Below are positions 25,194 through 33,951 of a stretch of DNA of 53,278 nt, piece after piece. The translations under genes were made by a program, and so were the position numbers. This stretch comes from an uncultured Ruminiclostridium sp. Lineage in GTDB: Bacteria > Bacillota > Clostridia > Oscillospirales > Ruminococcaceae. Below the pieces are notes generated by a model, which did no database searches, was not told the DNA's origin, and saw only the letters and a list, made by a program, of their open reading frames with translations. The stretch's first letter is position 1. Every line of letters begins with the position of its first letter. The DNA lies in assembly GCA_934490165.1 (NCBI GenBank), contig CAKSTB010000019.1, forward strand, positions 1 through 53,278, written 5' to 3'.

Positions 25194-26039
25194 TTAAAAA
25201 TATCTTGCGCTTTCTTTTCTGTACTCGCTTGGACTTTTTCCTGTGAAACTGCGGAAACATCTGCTGAAATACAATGCGTCGGAAAAGCCGAGCCTGTCGG
25301 CGGTTTCGCTTATGCTCATAAGAGTGGAGCAGAGCAGTCTGCAAGCCTCTTCCATTCTTACCGTGTTGTGATATTGTTGCATTGTCATACCCTTTTCTTT
25401 TTTGAAAAGGCTGGCCATATATTTGTAGCTGAGAAAAAACTCCTTTTCAACGTTTTCCGAGCTGAACGGCACGGCGAGGTTGTCTGAAAGATAGCGGCAG
25501 ATCCTGTCGCTGAGTGTGAGATTGTTTGAAAAGCCGTGTGCGCTTATCGCAAGCGATGATAACAGAGAAAACAGCCTGTGATTGATAAACCATTTCTTAT
25601 ATGCATCGTCAGAGTGGGCGTACTCGATAAATGCTTTCAGCTCTTTTTCGGTGCGGGAAGAAATGCTGTGCAGATATTTCGGGAGGGTAAGGCTGTTTTC
25701 GGCTGTAGCGTCGTAAGTTCCGAGCGGGGAAGCGTCGGGATAAAACGGCGTTCCGTCGCTGTGTCGGTTTATTCTGAAGTGTATGAATATCCACTTTGTA
25801 CCTTTTTGTATCTTTTTCTTGCCGAAGTGATGTACACCGTTTTTAAGTATCAGCAGTTCGCCTGTCTTTACTTCATAGTCGGTTTCGTCTTCCGTGACAT
25901 AGATACAGCCGTCAATTACATATATCAGTATGCAAAAATCCGGTATTCTGTCTGTGTGGATAAAGCTCTCAGAAGCGGCAAATAAACCGCATCCGCACAG
26001 CGTAGGAAGAGCAGTATTGGTAACAACGATCTCGTTCAT
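25194..26039 (-). CDS. AraC-family transcriptional activator
   Basis: A 281-residue regulator. The N-terminal cupin-like domain (about 1-150) includes HTDRIPDFCILIYVIDG and KTGELLILKNGVHHFGKKK; the C-terminal pair of helix-turn-helix motifs ends SISETADRLGFSDALYFSRCFRSFTGKSPSEYR, typical of AraC/XylS. It is divergent from the GH127 gene with 111 bp between starts and overlapping promoters, so it most likely controls that gene in response to an arabinose-type sugar. Confidence 0.92.
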   Translation of the reverse strand: MNEIVVTNTALPTLCGCGLFAASESFIHTDRIPDFCILIYVIDGCIYVTEDETDYEVKTGELLILKNGVHHFGKKKIQKGTKWIFIHFRINRHSDGTPFYPDASPLGTYDATAENSLTLPKYLHSISSRTEKELKAFIEYAHSDDAYKKWFINHRLFSLLSSLAISAHGFSNNLTLSDRICRYLSDNLAVPFSSENVEKEFFLSYKYMASLFKKEKGMTMQQYHNTVRMEEACRLLCSTLMSISETADRLGFSDALYFSRCFRSFTGKSPSEYRKESARYF

Positions 26040-26073
26040 GAATATTCTCCATATTTTTGTGCGTTTTATCTAT

Positions 26074-26122
26074 TTGATTAGCTTGTCGATAAGATTATAA
26101 TACATATATGAGAGTAAGTCAA
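26074..26122. promoter_or_regulatory. overlapping divergent promoters (AraC / GH127)
   Basis: Plus strand: TTGATT (26074-26079), 16-bp spacer, TATAAT (26096-26101). Minus strand: TTGACT (26117-26122), 17-bp spacer, TATAAT (26094-26099). The two -10 boxes share four bases, so the two promoters cannot be occupied together. Confidence 0.7.
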
Positions 26123-26150
26123 GCGTTTGCTTTGAGAACGGAGAATTATC

Positions 26151-28052
26151 ATGATAACACAGGGAAACATAAAAGTCACCGGATATAAGTCAGATGGTTT
26201 TATCGGAAAGTATCAGAAGCTGATACGCGATACGGTAATCCCTTATCAGTACAGCGTACTGTGCGACAATGCACCCGATACGGAGAAGAGCCACGTTGTA
26301 AAGAACTTTGAGAATGCGGCAAAGGCACTCCGCGGTGAAGATGTCGGCGACGGCTTTTACGGAATGGTGTTCCAGGACAGCGACGCGGCAAAGTGGATAG
26401 AAGCGGCGGCTTATTCGCTTGCACTTTATCCCGATGAAAAGCTTTCGGAAACTGTTGACGAACTTATTGACAAAATCGCCGATGCGCAGGACGAGGACGG
26501 TTATCTTGATACATATTTCACAATTAAGGACAGAGATAAGCGCTGGAAAAACCTGCTCGAGGGTCACGAGCTGTACTGCTCGGGTCATATGATGGAGGCG
26601 GCTTGCGCTTATTATGAAGCTACAGGCAAGAAAAAGCTCCTTGACGTTATGGAGAAGAACGCGGAGCATATATATAAGCACTTTATTACGGAGCACAACG
26701 AGGGCGTACCCGGTCACCCCGAGGTTGAGCTTGCGCTTATGAAGATGTACCGCACGACAGGCAACAAGAAGTGGCTTTTGTTAGCGGAGCATTTTATAAA
26801 CGAGCGCGGCGAAGATCCTCATTTCTATGAAAAGGAAGCGGCAAAGCGTGACTGGACAGTGTGGGGCAACGATCCTACAGCACGCGATTATCAGCAGAGC
26901 GGCAAGCCTGTAAGAGCGCAGAGCGACGCTACAGGACACGCGGTAAGAGCGGTATATCTGTACACAGGTATGGCACAGCTTTCCGCAAAGAGCGGCGATA
27001 ATGCGCTTTATGACGCTTGCAAGCGGCTCTGGGAGAGCATAACACGCAGAAGAATGTATGTTACTGGCGGTATCGGCTCTACAGTTCTCGGAGAAGCGTT
27101 CAGCGTTGATTATGACCTGCCGCCCGATACGGCTTATGCGGAAACCTGCGCTTCTATAGGACTTATGTTCTTTGCAAACGCAATGCTTAAAAATGAGCTT
27201 ATAGGCGAATATGCGGACGTTATGGAAACCGCGTTCTATAATACGGTTCTCGGCGGAATGCAGCTTGACGGCAAGCGCTTCTTCTATGTAAATCCGCTTG
27301 AGGTCGTGCCCGGCATTTCGGGAGTATCGCCTACTCACCGTCATGACCTTCCTGTAAGACCCAAGTGGTACGCTTGCGCTTGTTGCCCTCCCAACGTGGC
27401 AAGGCTTATAACCTCGTTCGGCTGTTATGCTTACGGTGAAAACAGTGATATGAGCTTCTGTCATCTGTATGCGGACGGCGAGGTCAAGTTTGAGAATGGT
27501 ATGGAGCTTGTCTGCAAGACAAATTATCCTTACGATATGACGGTTAAATATTCGATCGTAAAGGGCGGCAGACTTGCTATAAGAATACCCGGCTGGAGTG
27601 ATACCTTTACGCTTACTTTAAACAACGAAAAGCAGGATCTTAAGCCTATAAACGGCTATGTTATCCTTTCTGTAAAGGACGGCGATGAGGTGAAGCTTGT
27701 GCTCTCGGATACTCCTCACTTTGTATATCCGTCTGTTAAGATCCCCGCCGTAAGCGGTATGGCGGCTATCAGAAGAGGTCCGCTTGTATATTGCTTCGAG
27801 GATGCGGATAACGGCGATGTGCTGTCACTGGCACTTAAGCGCGGCGGTAAGATCACGGTCTGCGAGCCTGATCAAAATGAGCTCAGCGGTGTTACAAAGC
27901 TTAAGGTCGAGGCGGTAAGATTTGACGATAACAGCAAGCCTTACAGCTTTGATGAGCCGAAAACAAGCGATACTCTTGCAATTGCTATTCCTTATTACAC
28001 ATGGGGTAACAGGGGAGAGAACGCAATGAGAGTGTTTATGCCGCTTTATTGA
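26151..28052 (+). CDS. GH127 beta-L-arabinofuranosidase
   Basis: A 633-residue glycoside hydrolase family 127 enzyme that removes beta-L-arabinofuranose from plant glycans such as hydroxyproline-rich glycoproteins. The (alpha/alpha)6 barrel carries QDEDGYLDTYF and GHELYCSGHMMEAACAYYEATG; YVTGGIGSTVLGEAFSVDYDLPPDTAYAETCAS precedes the zinc-Cys cluster ACACCPPNVARL, which holds the catalytic Cys. The C-terminal sandwich domains follow. Length is close to HypBA1 (658). No signal peptide is seen, so it acts in the cytoplasm. GGAG before the start and the divergent AraC gene support a small inducible unit. Confidence 0.94.
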   Translation: MITQGNIKVTGYKSDGFIGKYQKLIRDTVIPYQYSVLCDNAPDTEKSHVVKNFENAAKALRGEDVGDGFYGMVFQDSDAAKWIEAAAYSLALYPDEKLSETVDELIDKIADAQDEDGYLDTYFTIKDRDKRWKNLLEGHELYCSGHMMEAACAYYEATGKKKLLDVMEKNAEHIYKHFITEHNEGVPGHPEVELALMKMYRTTGNKKWLLLAEHFINERGEDPHFYEKEAAKRDWTVWGNDPTARDYQQSGKPVRAQSDATGHAVRAVYLYTGMAQLSAKSGDNALYDACKRLWESITRRRMYVTGGIGSTVLGEAFSVDYDLPPDTAYAETCASIGLMFFANAMLKNELIGEYADVMETAFYNTVLGGMQLDGKRFFYVNPLEVVPGISGVSPTHRHDLPVRPKWYACACCPPNVARLITSFGCYAYGENSDMSFCHLYADGEVKFENGMELVCKTNYPYDMTVKYSIVKGGRLAIRIPGWSDTFTLTLNNEKQDLKPINGYVILSVKDGDEVKLVLSDTPHFVYPSVKIPAVSGMAAIRRGPLVYCFEDADNGDVLSLALKRGGKITVCEPDQNELSGVTKLKVEAVRFDDNSKPYSFDEPKTSDTLAIAIPYYTWGNRGENAMRVFMPLY

Positions 28053-28071
28053 AAGTAAAAATGTAAAAGAA

Positions 28072-28111
28072 ACACCGTATGGAGGTTAAAATCCATACGG
28101 TGTAATTTTTT
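28072..28111 (+). terminator. terminator after GH127
   Basis: 12-bp perfect stem ACACCGTATGGA / TCCATACGGTGT (28072-28083 and 28092-28103), then AATTTTTTTA. Confidence 0.9.
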
Positions 28112-28135
28112 ATATGCTTCAGACAGGACAGCTTT

Positions 28136-28867
28136 TCAGTCCATATCCCAGTTATGCCATACGTTCTGTACGTCATCGTTGTCATCGAGTGTTTCGAGGA
28201 GAAGTCCCATCTTCTTTATCTGCTCTTCATCTGTGAGAGTAGTGTATGTAGAGGGAACCTGCTCAGCCTCGGCAGAAACTACTGTATAGCCCATATCTCT
28301 CAGTGCATTTGCAACGTTTTCAACTTCCTTGGGATCTGTTGTGATCTCAACACAGCCGTCCTCAAAGCTGAAATCATCTCCGCCTGCTTCAAGGATATCT
28401 TCCATAGCCTTGTCTTCGTCGATCGTGCCTTCTTCGTTATCAAGAACGATAATGCCCTTTAAGCTGAACATAAACGATACACAGCCGCTTGTACCCATAT
28501 TGCCGCCGAACTTATCAAAGTAGTGGCGGATCTCGCCTGCTGTTCTGTTTCTGTTATCTGTAAGGCAGTCAACTATAACAGCTACGCCGTTAGGACCGTA
28601 GCCCTCGTATACGCAGTTCTCATAGTCGTTCTTTTCTCCGCCGCCTACAGCCTTCTTTATAAGTCTGTCGATGTTATCGTTGGGGATATTGTTTGACTTT
28701 GCCTTCTGGATAAGTGTAGCGAGCTTTGCGTTGTTGTTGGGATCTCCGCCGCCTTCCTTGATGGCAACGATTATCTCACGGCTGATCTTGGTGAATACCT
28801 TAGCTCTTGCGCCGTCCTTTTCACCTTTTTTTCTCTTGATGGTGCTCCATTTTGAGTGTCCTGACAT
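28136..28867 (-). CDS. YebC/PmpR-family protein
   Basis: A 243-residue YebC-family protein (MSGHSKWSTIKRKKGEKDGARAKVFTKI start, GGDPNNNAKLATLIQKAK, YEGYGPNGVAVIVDCLTDNRNRT). The family has been described both as transcriptional regulators and as ribosome-associated factors that relieve stalling on proline-rich stretches. It lies 23 nt after yitT. The name yebC covers several paralogues, so I give no symbol. Confidence 0.93.
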   Translation of the reverse strand: MSGHSKWSTIKRKKGEKDGARAKVFTKISREIIVAIKEGGGDPNNNAKLATLIQKAKSNNIPNDNIDRLIKKAVGGGEKNDYENCVYEGYGPNGVAVIVDCLTDNRNRTAGEIRHYFDKFGGNMGTSGCVSFMFSLKGIIVLDNEEGTIDEDKAMEDILEAGGDDFSFEDGCVEITTDPKEVENVANALRDMGYTVVSAEAEQVPSTYTTLTDEEQIKKMGLLLETLDDNDDVQNVWHNWDMD

Positions 28868-28890
28868 ATCGGTTTTTCCTTTCTGTTATA

Positions 28891-29742
28891 TCAATTTATC
28901 TCTTTGAAACCTTTTCCGAGTACTTCCTTAGCACTCGTGATTATCATAAAAGCCGACTCGTCGACTTCTTTTACATAACGTTTGACTTTAACATAGTCGT
29001 TTTTTCTTACGGCACAGCAGATGACCTGCTTGTCGTCACCGCTGTATGCGCCCTTTCCGCTGAGGAAAGTAACGCCTTTGCCTGCGGTCATTATCTTTTG
29101 TGCTATCTCCTCGGACTTGTCGCTGAATATAAGCAGCATCTTGCCCTCGTAGCTTCCGTATACGATGATATCGATCACTTTTGATGATACGAAGATAGCG
29201 ATTATGGCATACAGAGCCGATTCTATTTTGCCGAAAACAAATGTTGCAAACACTATGACCGCAAAATCCGTGGCAAAGGTTATAGCGCCTATGCTGATAT
29301 GCGGAAAGCGCTTGTATATAAGGCGGTTCAGGATATCAGTGCCGCCGCCTGTGCCCTCGCGTGAATAGCAAAGACCAAGACCCGCGCCGATAAGCAGTCC
29401 GCCGAATATAGCCGCAAGCATTTCGTTTCCCTCATAATGGGGAAGATAAGCGAATACATAGTCGGTTGCGATCGTGATAGTGACGATTGAAAGCAATGTC
29501 TTGAACATCAGCTTTCTGCCGAGGAATATGAAACCTATCACAATAAGCGGGATATTTACAATGAAGTAAAGCACACCTTCGTTAAGCCCTGTAATATGAG
29601 CCAAAGCGACGCATATTCCCGATGCGCCGCCCGGTGCAATGCCATTGGGTGCGGTGAAAGTCTTTAGACCGCATGAGAATATAAAGCTTGAAATTATAAT
29701 GACCGTAATGTCGATCAGCGTGCGTTTTGTTGTTGCTTTCAT
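28891..29742 (-). CDS. YitT-family membrane protein
   Basis: A 283-residue protein with five or six membrane helices (DUF161 part, LIDITVIIISSFIFSCGLKTF, GIAPGGASGICVALAHI, GLGLCYSREGTGGGTDILNRL) and a soluble C-terminal DUF2179-like domain (YEGKMLLIFSDKSEEIAQKI). Function of the family is not established. It lies 20 nt after mrnC, same strand. Confidence 0.88.
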   Translation of the reverse strand: MKATTKRTLIDITVIIISSFIFSCGLKTFTAPNGIAPGGASGICVALAHITGLNEGVLYFIVNIPLIVIGFIFLGRKLMFKTLLSIVTITIATDYVFAYLPHYEGNEMLAAIFGGLLIGAGLGLCYSREGTGGGTDILNRLIYKRFPHISIGAITFATDFAVIVFATFVFGKIESALYAIIAIFVSSKVIDIIVYGSYEGKMLLIFSDKSEEIAQKIMTAGKGVTFLSGKGAYSGDDKQVICCAVRKNDYVKVKRYVKEVDESAFMIITSAKEVLGKGFKEIN

Positions 29743-29762
29743 TGTGATCCTTCTCTCGCAAA

Positions 29763-30164
29763 TTATGTACGCTCGCTTGTGTAAATCTTCTCGAAAAGCT
29801 CTTTCATTCTGTCGCTCTGACCTGTGAGGTACAGATAGCCGAAAAGAGCTTCTACTCCCGTTGCTCTGCGGTAATCCTTGGGATTGGAAGAGCGGGGGAC
29901 ATTGTTGCCTGTGGCATTTCTGCCACGCTTGAATATCTCTGTTTCCTCTTCGGTAAGCTCATCAGCTATCACATCATATGCATAGGACTGAAATCCTGCG
30001 TTTACATACTGTACAGCTTTTTTATGGAGCTTGTCAACAGGCATTGTGCCGAGCTTTACTATCTGCTCACGCACAAATACCTCGTAAACACTGTCGCCGA
30101 AGAATGCAAGTGTAAGCCCTCCGAGCGCTTTTGCCTCGGCAGGTGTCATAATTTCATACATCAT
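29763..30164 (-). CDS. mrnC: Mini-ribonuclease 3
   Basis: A 133-residue RNase III-type catalytic domain without a dsRNA-binding domain, as in MrnC, which matures 23S rRNA. LAFFGDSVYEVFVREQI carries the acidic signature; RGRNATGNNVPRSSNPKDYRRATGVEALFGYLYLTG is the conserved second half with Glu. Its start overlaps the obg stop by 4 nt (ATGA), so the two are translationally coupled. Confidence 0.92.
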   Translation of the reverse strand: MMYEIMTPAEAKALGGLTLAFFGDSVYEVFVREQIVKLGTMPVDKLHKKAVQYVNAGFQSYAYDVIADELTEEETEIFKRGRNATGNNVPRSSNPKDYRRATGVEALFGYLYLTGQSDRMKELFEKIYTSERT

Positions 30165-31435
30165 CTCAGATACCTGAATTCAAAGTCGTAGATAGAAACG
30201 GTGTCGTCTTCCTGTACGCCCATCTCTTCAAGCTTATCGATAATTCCGCTGAAACGCAGAACTCTCTGGAAATACTGAAGACTCTCGTAGTCCTCCATAT
30301 TGACCATTGAAAGCACAGGAACCATAAACGGTGCATCGACAATGAATATACCGTCCTGCTTTGTGATAGTAAATTCCTTTTTCTTAAGCTCCTGCTCATC
30401 AAGCTCTTTGGCTGTAAGCGGCTGAACTTCAAAGCGTATCGGTGGCGGCAGCTTGTCAAGCTCGCCTGCAATATACTCTATTACCTGTGCTGTGCCCTTT
30501 GTAGTAGCCGCACTGCACTCAAAGCAGGGAAGTCCCTTATCTTCGATGTACTTTCTGAAATCCGCGATCTGTTCTTCACTTGCAAGGTCGCACTTGTTCA
30601 TAACTACTATCTGAGGACGCTCGGATATCTCTTCTGAGAAGTTTCTCAGCTCGTAGTTTATCTTTTCAAAGTCCTCTTTGGGATCTCTGCCCTCAATGCC
30701 CGACACGTCAACAACGTGAACTATAAGTCTGCATCTTTCAACGTGTCTTAAGAACGAATGTCCAAGACCGATGCCCTCGCTTGCACCCTCGATAAGACCG
30801 GGGATATCAGCCATTACAAACGACTTTTCACCGACTGTAACGACACCGAGTACAGGGGTTATAGTAGTGAAGTGGTAGTTTGCGATCTTGGGCTTTGCGG
30901 CGCTGACAACGCTTATAAACGTTGATTTGCCGACATTAGGGAAGCCGACCAGTCCGACATCTGCAAGGAGCTTGAGTTCAAGAGTTACGTTGAACTCTTC
31001 GCCGGGGTAACCGGGCTTTGCAAATCGGGGGATCTGACGTGTGGGTGTGGCAAAGTTCATATTGCCCTTGCCGCCTCTGCCGCCCTTTGCGACTACAACG
31101 GGCTCATCATCGGATATATCCGCAAGAATTCTGCCTGTGTCGCTGTCCTTTACAAGCGTACCACGCGGTACACGGATAATTGTAGGCTCTGCGCTCTTGC
31201 CGGTGCAACGTCTTGCTCCGCCGTTCTCACCGTTTGGCGCTATATACTTTTTCTTGTATCTGAAATCTATCAGCGTTGACAGGTTATCATCGGCTACGAA
31301 AACTATATCCGAGCCTTTACCTCCGTCACCGCCGTCAGGACCGCCCGCATTCACATATTTCTCTCTGTGAAACGATACGGCACCATTGCCGCCGTTGCCG
31401 GCTTTAATATAAATTTTTACAATATCAACAAACAT
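30161..31435 (-). CDS. obgE: Obg GTPase
   Basis: A 424-residue ribosome-assembly GTPase. It has the glycine-rich Obg domain (MFVDIVKIYIKAGNGGNGAVSF), G domain with GFPNVGKST, DIPGLIEGASEG, NKCDLAS and SAATTKGT, then the OCT C-terminal domain. The start at 31435 is set by the family N-terminus; 24 further upstream codons are inside the leader. It lies downstream of the rplU-prp-rpmA terminator; the leader contains a long inverted repeat. Confidence 0.96.
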   Translation of the reverse strand: MFVDIVKIYIKAGNGGNGAVSFHREKYVNAGGPDGGDGGKGSDIVFVADDNLSTLIDFRYKKKYIAPNGENGGARRCTGKSAEPTIIRVPRGTLVKDSDTGRILADISDDEPVVVAKGGRGGKGNMNFATPTRQIPRFAKPGYPGEEFNVTLELKLLADVGLVGFPNVGKSTFISVVSAAKPKIANYHFTTITPVLGVVTVGEKSFVMADIPGLIEGASEGIGLGHSFLRHVERCRLIVHVVDVSGIEGRDPKEDFEKINYELRNFSEEISERPQIVVMNKCDLASEEQIADFRKYIEDKGLPCFECSAATTKGTAQVIEYIAGELDKLPPPIRFEVQPLTAKELDEQELKKKEFTITKQDGIFIVDAPFMVPVLSMVNMEDYESLQYFQRVLRFSGIIDKLEEMGVQEDDTVSIYDFEFRYLR

Positions 31436-31470
31436 TTTTACCTCGCTTTTGCCGACAGGGTAGTCACTTC

Positions 31471-31506
31471 TGCATTTATTCTGTACCGAAATGTACAGAA
31501 AATGCA
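31471..31506 (-). promoter_or_regulatory. long inverted repeat in the obg leader
   Basis: TTCTGTAC (31479-31486), loop CGAAAT, GTACAGAA (31493-31500), extended by outer TGCATT/AATGCA arms with a 2-nt bulge. It lies between the rpmA terminator and the obg start and could be an operator or RNA hairpin. Confidence 0.45.
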
Positions 31507-31522
31507 AGTCCGCTTAATACAC

Positions 31523-31549
31523 AAAAAAGGCGGGGAATATACCCGCCTT
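31523..31549 (-). terminator. terminator after rpmA
   Basis: 8-bp stem AAGGCGGG / CCCGCCTT (31527-31534 and 31542-31549). On the minus strand the stem leads into UUUUUUGU. It separates rplU-prp-rpmA from obg. Confidence 0.8.
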
Positions 31550-31562
31550 GATTGATTTGAGA

Positions 31563-31841
31563 TTAGTCAGCGTAAACGCTAACCTGCTTGCGATCCTTGC
31601 CGAGGCGTTCAAACTTTACCTTGCCGCTTGTAAGAGCGAATAATGTATCATCAGAACCGCGACCTACGTTGTTGCCTGCGTGAATGTGTGTGCCTCTCTG
31701 ACGAACGAGAATGTTGCCTGCGAGAACGTACTGACCGTCTGCACGCTTAACACCGAGTCTTTTGGATTCGCTGTCACGACCGTTCTTTGTAGAACCCATA
31801 CCTTTTTTATGAGCAAAGTGCTGTAAGCTGATTTTAATCAT
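31563..31841 (-). CDS. rpmA: 50S ribosomal protein L27, with cleavable N-terminus
   Basis: A 92-residue bL27 protein. The Firmicutes-type extension MIKISLQHF precedes AHKKGMGSTKNGRDS, the mature start; Prp is known to cleave after this kind of LQxF motif. The body has QRGTHIHAGNNVGRGSDDTLFAL. Prp lies immediately upstream. The start at 31841 gives the expected extension; an 11-codon longer frame is not needed. Confidence 0.95.
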   Translation of the reverse strand: MIKISLQHFAHKKGMGSTKNGRDSESKRLGVKRADGQYVLAGNILVRQRGTHIHAGNNVGRGSDDTLFALTSGKVKFERLGKDRKQVSVYAD

Positions 31842-31867
31842 ATCTGTTTTCCTTTCATCCTGTGTTA

Positions 31868-32191
31868 TTAACACTGTTCGGTGCGGACATCTATATGTCC
31901 GTATTCTTCTTCAAGAATTGTAAGATGTGTGTAAAAGGATCTTAACATCGTGCAGGCATCATCAACATAAGGAGGTTTCAGCCTGAACTTTGCGTATCCG
32001 TCTTTGTCCGGACGTATGTCCATATCGGCGGCTACACTGAAAAAATCCGTTATCGTATTTACCGTAAGCATAAGCGCACTTGATACGCCTGCACAGATTA
32101 TATCGTTTCCGCTTTCTGCGTAACCCGAATGACCTTTAACGGTAAACCCGATGAATTTTTCGCCCTTTACGGCGAATACAGCCTTTATCAT
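31868..32191 (-). CDS. prp: ribosomal-processing cysteine protease Prp
   Basis: A 107-residue protease that removes the L27 N-terminal extension, a step essential in Staphylococcus. The GHSGYAESGNDIICAGVS motif carries the catalytic His and Cys. It is set between rplU and rpmA in the usual Firmicutes order, 5 nt after rplU. Confidence 0.93.
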   Translation of the reverse strand: MIKAVFAVKGEKFIGFTVKGHSGYAESGNDIICAGVSSALMLTVNTITDFFSVAADMDIRPDKDGYAKFRLKPPYVDDACTMLRSFYTHLTILEEEYGHIDVRTEQC

Positions 32192-32196
32192 AAGAC

Positions 32197-32502
32197 TTAT
32201 GCGTTGATAGCTTCGATCTTTATCTTGCTGTAGGGCTGTCTGTGACCCATCTTGCGCTTGCTGCTCTTCTTGGGCTTGTATGTGAATACTGTAACCTTCT
32301 TAGCCTTGCCGTTCTTGATGAGAGAAGCCTTTACGCTTGCGCCGTCAACGTAGGGAGCACCTACTACTGCGCCGTCGTCCTTGCCAACCATGATAACCTT
32401 GTCGATCGTGAACTCGCCTTCAACGTCGAGCTTTTCAACGAAGATCTCATCGCCTTCTTTTACCTGATACTGTTTTCCGCCTGTTTCGATAATTGCGTAC
32501 AT
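32197..32502 (-). CDS. rplU: 50S ribosomal protein L21
   Basis: A 101-residue bL21 protein: MYAIIETGGKQYQVKEGDEIFVEKL and the C-terminal KPKKSSKRKMGHRQPYSKIKIEAI are diagnostic. First gene of the operon, behind a strong promoter and a leader of roughly 100 nt. Confidence 0.96.
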   Translation of the reverse strand: MYAIIETGGKQYQVKEGDEIFVEKLDVEGEFTIDKVIMVGKDDGAVVGAPYVDGASVKASLIKNGKAKKVTVFTYKPKKSSKRKMGHRQPYSKIKIEAINA

Positions 32503-32604
32503 TTTTTCAAACCTTTCTTGCCCTTAGGCATCTTGTAAAATTCTCGCTGCTTGAGGTGAAACCGCTATATTAAGCCGTTTTCTTTATAACCCTGCACATG
32601 CGGC
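32503..32604 (-). promoter_or_regulatory. candidate L21 leader
   Basis: Roughly 100-nt untranslated leader between the promoter and rplU. The minus strand contains ACCTCAAGCAGCGAGAAT close to the ribosome site, similar to what I recall of the Firmicutes L21 leader, thought to let L21 control its own operon. The match is from memory; a covariance-model search would decide. Confidence 0.45.
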
Positions 32605-32610
32605 GATATT

Positions 32611-32639
32611 ATTATATCAAAAAGAAAGCGCTTTGTCAA
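32611..32639 (-). promoter_or_regulatory. rplU operon promoter
   Basis: Minus strand TTGACA (32634-32639), 17-bp spacer, TATAAT (32611-32616): perfect consensus, fitting high ribosomal-protein expression. Confidence 0.9.
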
Positions 32640-32669
32640 GCGTTTTCTTCCGATTTTTATGATATGAAG

Positions 32670-32696
32670 CCGATGCTCACGGTATTTGTGCATCGG
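32670..32696. terminator. weak hairpin after ychF
   Basis: CCGATGC / GCATCGG stem (32670-32676, 32690-32696) with a 13-nt loop, 8 nt past the ychF stop; no real U tract follows on the minus strand. Confidence 0.35.
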
Positions 32697-32704
32697 TTTA
32701 CTAA

Positions 32705-33799
32705 TTAAACGTTAAATCTGAACAGTACAACGTCGCCGTCACGCATAACATAATCCTTGCCCTCAAGACGGACAAGTCCCTTTTCCTTAGCCGCCGCCAT
32801 ACTGCCGCAAGCCATAAGGTCGTCAAACGAAACGATCTCCGCTCTGATAAAGCCCTTTTCAAAGTCTGTGTGGATCTTACCTGCCGCCTGAGGAGCTTTT
32901 GTGCCGTTCGTGATAGTCCATGCGCGGACCTCCTGAACGCCTGCGGTAAGATATGAAATAAGACCGAGCAGGCTGTAGCCTTGCTTTATGATGCGGTTAA
33001 GACCCGATTCTTTAAGTCCGAGCTCGGACAGGAACATTTCCTTGTCTTCAGCCGACATATCGGCAATTTCAGCTTCGATCTGTGCACAGATAGGAAGTAC
33101 TACGCTGTTTTCAGCCTTTGCTATCTCGCATACAGCTTTGTACTGTTCGTTTTTCTCAATATCGCCTGTGAAATCGGCTTCCGAGAGGTTTGCAGCGTAG
33201 ATAACGGGTTTGTTTGACAGCAGGGGAGATGCCTTTACCATTTCGAGCTCAGATTCGGTATAGGGATAGGATCTTGCGGATCTGCCCTCTTCAAGGTGAG
33301 CCTGAAGTTTTTCAAGGAACTCTACTTCTGATGCGAGGCTCTTGTCGCCCTTCATCTGCTTCTTTTCTCTGTCGATACGGCGCTGTACTATTTCGATATC
33401 GGAGAAGATAAGCTCAAGATTGATCGTTTCGATATCTCTTGCCGCACCTATCTTGCCGTCAACGTGGATTATGTTGTCGTCCTCAAAGCAACGTACAACG
33501 TGAACGATAGCGTCGACCTCACGGATATTTGATAAGAACTTGTTTCCGAGACCCTCACCCTTAGAAGCACCCTTTACAAGTCCTGCAATATCTACAAATT
33601 CGAGTGTTGCAGGTGTGAACTTTTCGGGGTTGTACATTTTAGCAAGTGCGTCAAGACGTTCATCGGGAACAGATACTATGCCGACATTCGGCTCTATTGT
33701 GCAGAAAGGGTAGTTTGCTGATTCTGCTCCTGCGTTTGTAAGTGCGTTGAATAAGGTGCTTTTGCCGACGTTCGGCAGACCTACCATACCAAGCTTCAT
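32705..33799 (-). CDS. ychF: YchF/OLA1-type ATPase
   Basis: A 364-residue Obg-family protein that prefers ATP and binds ribosomes. GLPNVGKSTLFNALT, DIAGLVKGASKGEGLGNKF, the NLSE motif (NKxD replaced, explaining altered base specificity) and the C-terminal TGS-like domain (VRAWTITNGTKAPQAAGKIHTDFEKGFIRAE) are all present. Standard family length (363). Confidence 0.96.
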   Translation of the reverse strand: MKLGMVGLPNVGKSTLFNALTNAGAESANYPFCTIEPNVGIVSVPDERLDALAKMYNPEKFTPATLEFVDIAGLVKGASKGEGLGNKFLSNIREVDAIVHVVRCFEDDNIIHVDGKIGAARDIETINLELIFSDIEIVQRRIDREKKQMKGDKSLASEVEFLEKLQAHLEEGRSARSYPYTESELEMVKASPLLSNKPVIYAANLSEADFTGDIEKNEQYKAVCEIAKAENSVVLPICAQIEAEIADMSAEDKEMFLSELGLKESGLNRIIKQGYSLLGLISYLTAGVQEVRAWTITNGTKAPQAAGKIHTDFEKGFIRAEIVSFDDLMACGSMAAAKEKGLVRLEGKDYVMRDGDVVLFRFNV

Positions 33800-33851
33800 T
33801 TTATATAGTCAACCTTTCTTTAAGCGGTGTACCGCTGTGATAATCCAATAC

Positions 33852-33880
33852 AGTATAACACTAAATCCGACTTTTTTCAA
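33852..33880 (-). promoter_or_regulatory. ychF promoter
   Basis: Minus strand TTGAAA (33875-33880), 17-bp spacer, TATACT (33852-33857). Confidence 0.7.
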
Positions 33881-33898
33881 GTAGTAAAAGACAATTTA

Positions 33899-33927
33899 TT
33901 GACTTGAAGTGTAAAGTTTAGTATAAT
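33899..33927 (+). promoter_or_regulatory. NERD gene promoter
   Basis: TTGACT (33899-33904), 17-bp spacer, TATAAT (33922-33927). The start codon follows 24 nt later. Confidence 0.8.
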
Positions 33928-33951
33928 AGGTACAGCAAAGGTGGTGATTTT

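Noticed and set aside
26781..27464. 227-codon open frame on the minus strand inside the GH127 gene
   Set aside because: Shadow of a well-supported enzyme gene; no start signals.
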